Shown piece after piece: positions 6,244-13,678 of a stretch of 14,462 bases of DNA; position 1 is the stretch's first letter, and each line of letters begins with the position of its first letter. This DNA is from Anaerolineales bacterium (GTDB lineage: Bacteria; Chloroflexota; Anaerolineae; 4572-78; J111). Location of the stretch: the NCBI GenBank assembly GCA_012032575.1, contig JAAUSP010000141.1, forward strand, positions 1 to 14,462, in the 5' to 3' direction. The position numbers and the translations under genes were made by a program. The notes beneath the pieces were generated by a model. The model saw nothing but the letters and a program-made list of their open reading frames with translations. It did no database searches and was not told the DNA's origin.

Positions 6244-7554
6244 ATGTCGTTGAAGCGATTCATCAGCCTCATTTACCTCATTTTAATCAGCGCCCACCTG
6301 CTTGCGCCGCTGGCTCTGGCTCAGGAAACAGGCCGGGCGGTGCTGGTGGTGGATGTGACCGGCCCGGTCACGCCGATTATGCTCAGTATGATCGAGCGGG
6401 CCATTGCCGAGGCAGACAGCCGGAACGCCGAGGCGCTGGTCATCCGCCTGGATACGCCCGGCGGCAGTATCGAGTTGACCCAGCAGATTATCCAGGCGTT
6501 GATTGCGGCGGATGTGCCGGTTGTTGTGTATGTCTGGCCGCCGGGAGCGCACGCGGCGTCGGCGGGGACGTTTATTACCCTGGCCGGTCACGTGGCGGCA
6601 ATGGCCCCGCGCACCAGCATCGGCGCGGCCAGCCCCATTGACGGCAGCGGCGGGGAGATTGACGAAACCCTGCGGGCCAAAATCGAGAATATTCTGGTGG
6701 CCGATATTAAAGGGCTGGCCGACCGGCGGGGCGAAAAGGCGCTGGAGTGGGCCGAGCAAGCCATCACCGAGGCCAAAGCCGCCAGCGCCGACGAGGCGCT
6801 TGAGTTGGGCGTGATTGATTTTGTAGCCAGAGATTTGGATGATTTGCTGACCCAGATAGACGGCTTTACCGTCGAGGTGGCGGGCGAGGAGATCAAGTTA
6901 GCAACGGCCAGCGCCGGGGTAGATTATCTGCAAGCAACGACGATTGAAGAGTTCCTGAGTATTTTGACCAATCCCTCCATTGCCGTATTTCTTATTTCCA
7001 TCGGCGGGTTGGCCCTTATTTACGAGCTGGCTAATCCCGGCGGCTATATGAGCGGCGTCATCGGGGTGATTTGTCTGTTGATTGGCTTTTATGCTCTGGG
7101 CCAACTGCCGGTCAATTATGCCGGCCTGGCTTTAATTTTATTAGCCCTGGCTTTGTTTGGAGCCGAGTTTTTTGTCCACAGTCACGGGGCGTTGACGACC
7201 GGCGGGGTGGTGTCGTTTATCATTGGCGGGCTGATTCTCTTTAATACGGACGAATTTACTTACCAAATGCCCTTGCCTTCGATAATCGGTATTCCGGCGG
7301 CGATGGCGGTCATCCTGGCTTTTGCGGCCCGCAAAGCCTGGCAGGCTCGCCGGACCAAGCCGGTGACCGGGCAGGAAGGGTTGCTGGGGGTTATCGGGAC
7401 GGTCAAAGTGGCCCTGGAGCCGGACGGCAGTGTATTTGTGTTAGGCGAACGCTGGCAGGCCAGCAGTGCGAATGGGCAGTCTATTGCGACCGGAGAACGG
7501 GTCAGGGTAACGGCAATAGAGGGGCTTCATTTGAAGGTAGAAAAGGCGGCCTGA
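6244..7554 (+). CDS. NfeD/ClpP-class membrane serine protease (COG1030)
   Basis: ATG 6244 has GGAGG 8 nt upstream and a consensus promoter; an upstream in-frame start at 6169 would precede the promoter and is rejected. The 436-residue product begins with a signal peptide/TM helix (LKRFISLIYLILIS, cleavage near LALAQ). Residues 30-240 are a ClpP/SppA-fold protease: the oxyanion stretch LDTPGGS, Ser106 in HAASAGT, and a candidate general base Lys146 in LRAKIENI, matching the Ser-Lys dyad spacing of archaeal NfeD homologues. Then come about four or five TM helices (residues 260-365) and a C-terminal OB-fold NfeD domain (EGLLGVIGTVKVAL). The family acts at the membrane with slipin/stomatin partners and cleaves hydrophobic segments. 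No slipin gene is adjacent here. Confidence 0.9.
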   Translation: MSLKRFISLIYLILISAHLLAPLALAQETGRAVLVVDVTGPVTPIMLSMIERAIAEADSRNAEALVIRLDTPGGSIELTQQIIQALIAADVPVVVYVWPPGAHAASAGTFITLAGHVAAMAPRTSIGAASPIDGSGGEIDETLRAKIENILVADIKGLADRRGEKALEWAEQAITEAKAASADEALELGVIDFVARDLDDLLTQIDGFTVEVAGEEIKLATASAGVDYLQATTIEEFLSILTNPSIAVFLISIGGLALIYELANPGGYMSGVIGVICLLIGFYALGQLPVNYAGLALILLALALFGAEFFVHSHGALTTGGVVSFIIGGLILFNTDEFTYQMPLPSIIGIPAAMAVILAFAARKAWQARRTKPVTGQEGLLGVIGTVKVALEPDGSVFVLGERWQASSANGQSIATGERVRVTAIEGLHLKVEKAA

Positions 7555-7868
7555 GCCTGAAACTCGGAATTTAACAGATTTCTGGCAGATCATCCCTGGC
7601 GAAAGCGGTGCAGGTTAAACGTTTTCTCTAACCATTTTCCTATGATTTTCTTAGTTTTTTCTTATGAAGTAGTGCTAACTTTCTTGTGTTAATATTCCTC
7701 ATTATTTTCAATCCTTTTCTTTAACATTATGGTAGGCCAATTGAACCGGCAGATTGCAGGTTGCACTGACGCACCCTGGCCGAACGCCATAGAATCAACT
7801 CTAGACTCCTCAACAAGTGTTACTTTAATTACTCAACCTCGTGGCTTATAGGTTGTCTTACTGCCAGT

Positions 7869-7907
7869 CAGGGTTATTTTATTTGATAAATAGCCCTGCC
7901 GTTTTTT
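7869..7907 (+). terminator. Terminator-like hairpin in the leader of the response-regulator gene
   Basis: A 12-bp stem (7869-7881 with 7887-7898, one G:U and one bulge; CAGGG...CCCTG base) is followed after three bases by T6 at 7902-7907, and lies 30 nt before ATG 7937. It could stop read-through from upstream or act as an attenuator of the response-regulator gene. The rest of 7555-7936 is AT-rich and holds no gene that I can support. Confidence 0.5.
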
Positions 7908-7936
7908 GTTGTTTATCCAGACATGGAGGTTTAGAG

Positions 7937-8629
7937 ATGAAGCCCACATTGCTCGTTATAGAAGACGATAGTGTCTATAGTGAACTGCTCGAACAGCTAT
8001 TAACCCATAATGGTTTTCAGGTGCAGCTAGCCAACAATGCCGCTACTGGTTTAAAGTTAGCTTATAGTATAAAACCGGACGCCGTCATTCTGGACATCAT
8101 GCTGCCTGGAGTGGATGGCTGGCAAATTTGTGCCCGCCTGAGAGAGGTTTCCGATGTGCCGATTATTATGCTCACCGCTTTTGGCTCAAAGGACAATGTA
8201 GTCAAGGGATTAAATTTGGGAGCTGATGATTTTATTATCAAGCCGGTAACGATGAATGAGTTAGTCGCCCGGATTCGGGCCGTGCTCCGGCGTGTTCCGA
8301 ATACTAAAAATGGTGAAGACACCCCCCGCCAACCAATTGTGATATTTGATGATTTAACGATTGATTTTACCCGGCATCAGGTGACGGTTGATGGGAAACG
8401 GATAAGCCTAAGCCCGATAGAATTTCGGCTGTTGTCAGCCCTCGTTCAGCATCGGGGCCGCATGTTGTCGCACGAGTTTCTCCTGCGCGAAGTGTGGGGA
8501 TCGGAATACATGGGCGAGGTGGAATATTTACGCCAGTACATTAGCTACCTGCGCTACAAGATTGAAAAAGACCCGGCCAAGCCCAATTTAATTCACAATG
8601 AATGGGGTTATGGTTATCGTTTTGGTTAG
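7937..8629 (+). CDS. OmpR/PhoB-family response regulator
   Basis: ATG 7937 has GGAGG at 7925-7929; a GTG at 7841 would add 32 Cys-rich residues encoded by the leader hairpin and is rejected. The 230-residue product has a receiver domain (1-120) with Glu9-Asp10-Asp11, phosphoacceptor Asp53 (VILDIMLPG), Thr80 (MLTAFG) and Lys102 (IIKPV). The DNA-binding winged helix (about 138-230) has the typical LSPIEFRLLSALVQHRGRML and ends YLRYKIEKD...GYGYRFG. All phosphorylation residues are present, so it should be controlled by a sensor kinase. None is adjacent: the downstream gene is convergent, so it is an orphan regulator here. It is closed by a strong intrinsic terminator eight bases after the stop. 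Confidence 0.93.
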   Translation: MKPTLLVIEDDSVYSELLEQLLTHNGFQVQLANNAATGLKLAYSIKPDAVILDIMLPGVDGWQICARLREVSDVPIIMLTAFGSKDNVVKGLNLGADDFIIKPVTMNELVARIRAVLRRVPNTKNGEDTPRQPIVIFDDLTIDFTRHQVTVDGKRISLSPIEFRLLSALVQHRGRMLSHEFLLREVWGSEYMGEVEYLRQYISYLRYKIEKDPAKPNLIHNEWGYGYRFG

Positions 8630-8636
8630 ATAAAAG

Positions 8637-8678
8637 AAAAGGCCGGTTGCCAAACTAAGTTGGCAACCGGCCTTTTTT
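8637..8678. terminator. Bidirectional intrinsic terminator
   Basis: A perfect 17-bp stem (8637-8653 with 8660-8676), loop ACTAAG, ending in T6 on the plus strand; the left end is A-rich, so it also has a U tract when read on the minus strand. It lies between the convergent response-regulator and cysteine-rich protein genes and can serve both. Confidence 0.93.
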
Positions 8679-9026
8679 CTATCGTGGCCCTTCGCCCAAA
8701 TCTAGAATGGAAGGCCGACGTTCCCGGCCACAATTGGGGCAGCCGAGGAGAGGGTTGGGCACGTCGCTGAAGCACTCGCTGCACCAGCCGGTCACTTCGA
8801 CTTCCTGCTTGAAGCCAAAAAACTTTTTCACCACCGCCCCCTCTAATTTAAGGGTCGCAGCGCCGTTGGCCCGTAGAATATCGGGCACGGGACAGCTCTG
8901 GCACAGGCTGGGTTGCCACGGCGGCGATTCCGGATTCTGCTCAATCAGGCGGCATGCCTGCGTACTGCGCCCCCGATGAAAGTCACCAAAATAAAATTTA
9001 CATTCTTTGCCGGCTGGTGTTTTCAT
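8679..9026 (-). CDS. Conserved hypothetical protein with two four-cysteine metal sites
   Basis: The product has 115 residues from ATG 9026. Eight cysteines fall in two groups: Cys9, Cys25, Cys42, Cys45 (KECKFYFGDFHRG; QACRLIEQ; LCQSCPVPDIL) and Cys82, Cys85, Cys96, Cys99 (WCSECF; GCPNCG). The second is a typical zinc ribbon. The first could hold zinc or an iron-sulfur cluster. Between them lies a short beta-rich segment (TLKLEGAVVKKFFGFKQEVEV). I recall similar proteins ('CRLI...W.P.LC..CPVPDIL.AN') in Anaerolineae, without a known function. It is cytoplasmic, with no signal peptide. It appears to be transcribed alone from an extended -10 promoter so close to the ATG that the mRNA should be leaderless. 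Confidence 0.75.
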   Translation of the reverse strand: MKTPAGKECKFYFGDFHRGRSTQACRLIEQNPESPPWQPSLCQSCPVPDILRANGAATLKLEGAVVKKFFGFKQEVEVTGWCSECFSDVPNPLLGCPNCGRERRPSILDLGEGPR

Positions 9027-9034
9027 AATGAAAA

Positions 9035-9043
9035 ATTATAGCA
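9035..9043 (-). promoter_or_regulatory. Extended -10 promoter giving a leaderless mRNA
   Basis: On the minus strand TGC TATAAT is followed by 8 bases and then ATG 9026. The predicted start of transcription is within about two bases of the ATG. The -35 region is poor, as is usual with a TGn extension. Confidence 0.6.
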
Positions 9044-9067
9044 GGCTTATGTTAGAAATCCATTAGA

Positions 9068-9120
9068 GATGAGGCGAGGAAGCGAGGAAAGAATTCGCCT
9101 CCTCGCGTTATCGCCTCATC
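9068..9120. repeat. GAGGCGA-type hairpin next to the EF-P stop codon
   Basis: Arms 9068-9088 and about 9100-9120 pair imperfectly (about 17 of 21). They are built of short GAGGCGA/GCGAGGA words with a central GAATTC. The repeat continues to 9126 and supplies the TGA stop of the EF-P gene (9124-9126). Confidence 0.65.
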
Positions 9121-9123
9121 GCC

Positions 9124-9681
9124 TCACACGCGGGTCAAATACTGCCCGGTGCGGGTGTCAATCCGAATGACATCGCCGACGTTGACAAACAGGGGTGTGT
9201 TCACCACCAGGCCGGTGGTCAGCGTGACCGGCTTGGTCGCGCCTTGAGCGGTATCACCGGCAAAACCGGGTTCGGTCTCAACCACTTTCAGCTCCACGGT
9301 CGTGGGGATTTCGATGTCCAGTGCCTCGCCGTTGTAGCTGGAAATCTTCACTTCCATGCCCTCGACCAGGTAGGGCACAATATCGCCCAGAATATCGGCG
9401 TTGAAGGCCGGCTGGTCAAACGTTTCCTTATCCATAAAATGGTACAGTTCGCCGTCGCTGTAGAGATATTCGGCTTTGGTGTGATCCAGGCTGATGTCCT
9501 CGACCCGCTCGCCGCCGTTAAAAGTCTTTTCATAAATGGCCCCGGTGCGCAAATTGACCACCTTGGTGCGGATGGTGGCGCTGCCCCGCCCGGTTTTGTT
9601 GTGAGTAAATTCCAATACCTTAAAAAGTTCCCCTTCGTGGGTAAAGGTTGTGCCCTTGCGCAGGGCATTGACTTCGATCAT
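9124..9681 (-). CDS. efp: Elongation factor P
   Basis: ATG 9681 is preceded by GGAGG (9689-9693, 7-nt spacing); a longer reading to 9759 runs through repeat DNA and is rejected. The 185-residue product has the EF-P length and its three beta-barrel domains: KOW-like N domain (MIEVNALRKGTTF...), central OB (YLVEGMEVKISSYNGEALDIEIP) and the C-terminal OB with the family signature (VELKVVETEPGFAGDTAQGATKPVTL.TG). EF-P binds the ribosome between P and E sites and relieves stalling at proline runs. The tip of the modified loop reads NKTGRGSA with Arg32 where many species have Lys, and Thr30 where Pro is common. Modification enzymes (EpmA/B, YmfI, EarP) are not in the window. Confidence 0.97.
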   Translation of the reverse strand: MIEVNALRKGTTFTHEGELFKVLEFTHNKTGRGSATIRTKVVNLRTGAIYEKTFNGGERVEDISLDHTKAEYLYSDGELYHFMDKETFDQPAFNADILGDIVPYLVEGMEVKISSYNGEALDIEIPTTVELKVVETEPGFAGDTAQGATKPVTLTTGLVVNTPLFVNVGDVIRIDTRTGQYLTRV

Positions 9682-9712
9682 AGGTAATCCTCCAGGTAGA
9701 AATGATATGAAA

Positions 9713-9767
9713 CGTGTTGCGTCTTGCGTCTTGCGTAATTTTAACGGAAGACGCAACACGCAACACG
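9713..9767. repeat. TGCGTCT-type heptamer hairpin upstream of EF-P
   Basis: Left arm 9713-9729 pairs with 9751-9767 (16 of 17). Three near-identical 7-bp units (TTGCGTC type) run through 9717-9736. It lies in the EF-P leader, 32 bp before the start codon. Confidence 0.7.
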
Positions 9768-9802
9768 ATAAGATATACTCAGTGTCTTATAAAGTAACTC
9801 TA

Positions 9803-9838
9803 AAATCGTAAATCGTAAATCGTAAATCCCTAAATCCC
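9803..9838. repeat. AAATCGT/AAATCCC heptamer array at the end of the DinG gene
   Basis: Three exact AAATCGT units (9803-9823) are followed by AAATCCC and a second TAAATCCCTC. The stop codon of the helicase gene (9830-9832) lies inside. The same AAATCGTAAAT word occurs once before the ABC gene start (4170-4180). Confidence 0.8.
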
Positions 9839-12687
9839 TCCGTAATCAATCCAATCCTCGGCCATTTTGGGCAGGTTGGCCAGCAGGCCGCGCTGCTCGG
9901 TCACATGGGGCAGCGATTCGAGAAAGGCGGAGCCATAGCTTTTGCTCATCACCCGCCGGTCGAAAATGGCAACCACGCCCCGGTCCTGGTGCGAGCGGAT
10001 GAGCCGCCCAAACCCCTGGCGGAACATCAAAATGGCTTGTGGAATAGAGTATTGGCTGAACGCATCGTCAAACGTTTCGGCGCGGGCGGCCACAATCGGG
10101 TCGCTCGGTACGGCAAAGGGGATGCGGGTGATGACCACGCAGCTCAACGCCGAGCCGGGGATGTCCACCCCCTCCCAGAATGAGCGCGTCCCCAGCAAAA
10201 TAGCCTGCTCCGCGTTTTTGAAATTTTCCAGCATCTGGCGGCGATTGGTCCCGTCACCCTGTTCGTATACCACAATCCCGGCCTCGGCCAGTGGCCCTTT
10301 GATATTGCCGGCCACGTTGCGAAGCTGGGTGTAGGCCGTAAACAGCACCAGGGTTCGCCCCCGAATCTGTTTGGCTAAGTTAATCAGCGCCGTTTCGACC
10401 GCCTTCTGGTGGCCCGGCGCTTCGGGTTCGGGGATGTCGGTGGGCAGGTAGAGCAGGGTGTTGTTCTCGTAATCAAAGGGCGAGCCGACCGCCGCTTCCT
10501 CGGCATCCCACAGGTGCAGCCGCTCCTGAAAATATTCAAACGAATTGTTGGTCCGCAGGGTGGCCGAGGTCAACACCACCGACTCTTTGGGCTTGAGCAA
10601 ATGCTCATGCACCAGATTGCCCACGTGCAGCGGCGCGTTGTGCAGCGACAAAGCTTTGCTCTGCATATTCTGCTCCACCCACAAAATCCGCTCGCGGCTG
10701 GGCTGGGCCAGAATGACCTGCAAATTGCTGCGCACCTCGTCAAGTTGGCCGCGATAAAAGGTCAGGGTGGACAGCAGTTCTTCCCAGTTGGCCACATCGT
10801 AGCTTTCCAATTCGGTCAGCATGGTGTAGAGAATACCCAGCGCTTTGGACACTTCTCCCAGGCTGGCCCCGGTGTGGTCCCAGGTTAACTCCACGTTCGA
10901 CCAGGCCGGCTGGGCCCGGGTATCTTCGGTGAGCCGGATTTTTTGATTATAACGGCTGCCGCCGGGGAACTCGGTCACAAAGGCATTGAGCACGGTAAAA
11001 AGCTGGCGCACCCCTTTGCCCGCTTTTTCCACCGCCTCGTGGCATTTGAAGACAATATCGTTGATGTCGCCCCGCACGTGCGGCGGCGCAGCACTCAAAC
11101 AGCGCCGGGCTACTTCGTGGATAAAGCCGGCTCGCTGGCCAGAGCTGCGCAGCGGCTGGCTCAACTCGCTCAACAGTTGGCCCAGCGATTTTTGATCCAC
11201 CTCGAAACTCAACTGGCTGGTCACGCTGTCTTCCAGGTGATGAGCCTCGTCAATAATCAGGTATTTGTATTCCGGGATCACCCGGCTGTCTACGGCAATA
11301 TCGGCCAGCAGCAGGGCGTGGTTGACCACAATTACATGGGCCGACTCGGCGGCGCGGCGGGCGCGGGCGTAAAAACAGGTTTCGGCGCTGCATGTGCGCG
11401 CGGTGCATGTGGTACTATCGGAGGCCACCTGATGCCACAACGCCTGCTCGGCGTAATCGGGCATAAACAGCTCTTCCCGGTCGCCGGTGGTGGTGCTGGG
11501 CAGCCAGACCAACAATTTTGCCAGTAGCCGCAGCTCTTTGGGGTTGAGATTTTCTTTTTGCCGGAACAACTGCACCCGGTGCGGACAGATATAATTGCTG
11601 CGCCCCTTGAGGGCTACCGCCTTGAATTTAACCGGCAAAATCTTTTGCAGCATCGGAATATCTTTGTTGATGAGCTGGTCTTGCAGGTTAATGGTGTTGG
11701 TCGAAATGACCACCCGCTGCCCGTTTTGCACCGCCCAATAAATGGCCGGGATGAGGTAAGCCACCGATTTGCCCGTGCCCGTGCCGGCCTCAACCATCAG
11801 GTGGTTCGGCTCGTTGAACGCGCCGGCCACGCTGGCCAGCATGTCCACTGCTCGGGCGATGCGTCAAATTTCGGGAAGCTGCGCTCAAACAGCCCATCGT
11901 CTTCCAACAGTCCCGACAAAGCTCTGATGTCCAGCGGAGTCGGATTGGTGACGGGCTTCAGCGGCGGGTCGAAGGCCCGGCTGTCGGGGTCGGAGCGCAT
12001 CAGGGCAAAGCCGCCGTCCACCGCCGAGTCGTCCATCAGCCCTTTGGCCGCCAACTGCTGGCCCAGCGTGCCGGCGGGCGGGGTGTAACGGCGCTCGCGG
12101 CCCAGGTCACGGAAAATATAGGCCAGCGGCCAATCGGTTTTGCTGGCAATCTGGGCCACTTCCTCAATAATGCGGCTGTCCAGGCGGCGGGCCTGGTCGA
12201 GCAGGGCCTCAAACAACCGCCGGGCTGCTTCCGCATCGTCCAGGGCGCGGTGGGCCTGGCCGTCGGGGGGCAGCTTGACATCCAGGTATTTCAACAGCGC
12301 GGACAGGCCGTAGCGACCGGCGTGCGGCAGCAGAATACTGGCCAACTCAAAGGTGTCAATGCCGACGTTCTGTTCAAACAACCCCTGCCGGACCAAAAAA
12401 CTTAAATCAAAGCCGATGTTGTGGCCGATAATCGGGTTATCGCCGACAAAGCGGCGCACCTCCGACAGCACCGCCCCGATTTTGGGGGCGCCTTTGAGGT
12501 CGGCCGGGGTGATGCCGGTGAGTTGTTGAATTTTATAGGGAATGGGCCGGCCCGGATCAAGCAGGGTATGATAGGATTCATACACCTGGCTGCCCTTAAA
12601 ACGGATTGCCCCGATTTCCAGGATGGCATCCTGTTCCGGGTCAAGCCCGGTGGTTTCAATATCCAGGGAAACGTATACTCTGGCCAA
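9830..12687 (-). CDS. dinG: DnaQ-like exonuclease fused to DinG-family helicase, one frameshift
   Basis: Two frames (12687 to 11797 and 11848 to 9830) join if one base is added near 11848; this gives exactly 952 residues, as in exonuclease-DinG proteins of Gram-positive bacteria and Chloroflexota. Residues 1-170: DEDDh exonuclease with Asp9/Glu11 (SLDIETTG), Asp94 (GHNIGFD) and His146/Asp151 (HRALDD). The helicase part has Walker A EAGTGTGKS, KGRSNYICPHR plus three further Cys (TTC, RTC, ETC) forming the probable 4Fe-4S site, the LIIDEAHHLEDS box, and motif VI QGFGRLIRSHQDRG. It is a 5'-3' SF2 helicase of the XPD type acting in repair and R-loop removal. The start is TTG 12687, because an in-frame TAG lies two codons upstream; no ribosome binding site is evident. 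The join reads PEQ-VDMLASVA. Confidence 0.92.
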
Positions 12688-12729
12688 AATTGTCTACTTT
12701 CTAGCACCTGCTGGCTGGCGCAAACGTAT

Positions 12730-12735
12730 ATTATA
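12730..12735 (-). promoter_or_regulatory. -10 box (TATAAT) for the exonuclease-DinG gene
   Basis: A perfect TATAAT on the minus strand, 42 bp before the TTG start, which would give a leader of about 35 nt. No recognisable -35 at 16-18 nt. Confidence 0.35.
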
Positions 12736-12778
12736 CAAGGAATGTGTTAATTGGGCGAAATTTGGTATATTTTTCCCG

Positions 12779-12808
12779 TTGGTGAAAAGTTAAAAACTGT
12801 GCTAGAAT
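12779..12808 (+). promoter_or_regulatory. Extended -10 promoter of the longin-like/GTPase genes
   Basis: TTGGTG (12779-12784), an 18-nt spacer ending in TGC, then TAGAAT (12803-12808). The predicted transcript has about a 100-nt leader that contains the hairpin at 12855-12898. It is divergent from the DinG promoter. Confidence 0.5.
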
Positions 12809-12846
12809 ATTAAGAGTCAAGATTAGGGCATTGCAAGATTTAACTA

Positions 12847-12899
12847 TCGTGATGCGTGGTGCGTGAGGATTTTAGGCCTGAAATCCTCACGCATCACGA
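12847..12899. repeat. Heptamer hairpin of the ATCACGC family in the leader of the longin-like gene
   Basis: Arms 12855-12872 and 12881-12898 pair over 18 bp with a single G:U, loop TAGGCCTG. It belongs to the same family as 1121-1183 (same GATGCGTGAGG arm, similar loop). It ends 19 bases before the GTG start and could affect translation. Confidence 0.8.
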
Positions 12900-12917
12900 G
12901 TATTAAGGTTTAACATT

Positions 12918-13607
12918 GTGAGTTTGTGGAACCGTTTTATCAATTGGTTGAACGACGCTGATCCCAAACCTGCGCCGGGCTCGAAGCCCCAACCCCCCGC
13001 TCCCACCGCCGACCCCAGCCAGGATATCGAGGCCCAATTAAAAGTGGTGGAAGATAAGCTGGACCAAACAGTTCAGGATTTGGCCGATGGCTTGATCAAC
13101 CGCGCCCAGTTTGAAAATCTTTATCGCCATTATCAAAATCAGCGGCGGGTGATACGTGGCTTTTTGCAGCAGGCCAGCGACCCGGCCATGCTCAAAGTTG
13201 GCGCGGGCGAGAGTATGGTCATTCGTCAGCGTTTTGCGGCCAAAGTGCTGGCCTATGCCGTTTACGACAACATCACCAGCCTGCCGCTGCGCACGGTCGG
13301 CCAGTTCCCTCTCGAAAGCGAACTGGTGGTTGGCTTCTTCTCCGGCTTTCGCTCGGCCATTGCCGAAATTATGGGCACCGGCGCACGCAAAGCCGTGACC
13401 GACGACGGCAAGGTGCTGATTTACGTGCCCGGCCAGAAAAGCACCCTGATTGTGCTCTACTCCGCCGAGCCGGCCGACATCGAAAGCCTCAGCCTGCGCC
13501 AGGCCCACGAGCACTTTGAAAAGATCAATGCGCCCGTCCTGGCGAAGACGCCTGTTCTCGAAAATCAGCTTATTTTTAATTACGAGATGTTTCTCAAATT
13601 AGCGTGA
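12918..13607 (+). CDS. Coiled-coil protein with a longin/roadblock-like C-terminal domain, partner of a small GTPase
   Basis: The GTG at 12918 is the only upstream start, with AAGG at 12905-12908. The product has 229 residues and no signal peptide. Residues 1-13 form an amphipathic helix (LWNRFINWL), 14-33 a Pro-rich linker, 36-86 a likely coiled coil (AQLKVVEDKLDQTVQDL). Residues 105-203 read beta (AKVLAYAVYDN.TSLPLRTVG), alpha (VGFFSGFRSAIAEIMG), beta (KAVTDDGKVLIYVP), beta (STLIVLYSAEP), alpha (SLRQAHEHFEKI). This order and the 'GF.SGF.SAI.EI' helix are like longin/roadblock folds that bind Ras-like GTPases. I assign the fold by pattern only; the protein is otherwise unrecognised. Adjacency to the Rab-like GTPase 71 bp downstream supports a regulator, scaffold or GTPase-activating role. 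The frame is intact. Confidence 0.6.
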   Translation: MSLWNRFINWLNDADPKPAPGSKPQPPAPTADPSQDIEAQLKVVEDKLDQTVQDLADGLINRAQFENLYRHYQNQRRVIRGFLQQASDPAMLKVGAGESMVIRQRFAAKVLAYAVYDNITSLPLRTVGQFPLESELVVGFFSGFRSAIAEIMGTGARKAVTDDGKVLIYVPGQKSTLIVLYSAEPADIESLSLRQAHEHFEKINAPVLAKTPVLENQLIFNYEMFLKLA

Positions 13608-13640
13608 GGAAGGATTGAAAGGTTGGAAGATTGGAGGGTG
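13608..13640. repeat. Degenerate GATTGGA/GGTTGGA repeat between the two genes
   Basis: Diverged 8-9-bp units (GGATTGAA, GGTTGGAA, GATTGGAG) follow directly on the stop of the longin-like gene. They resemble the other short-period arrays, but the period is irregular. Confidence 0.35.
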
Positions 13641-13678
13641 GCAAAATACCAACCAATCTGCCGGTCTTTCACGGTTGT

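Noticed and set aside
7841..7936. N-terminal extension of the response regulator
   Set aside because: It would be encoded by the leader hairpin and T tract; ATG 7937 has GGAGG and matches the family N-terminus.
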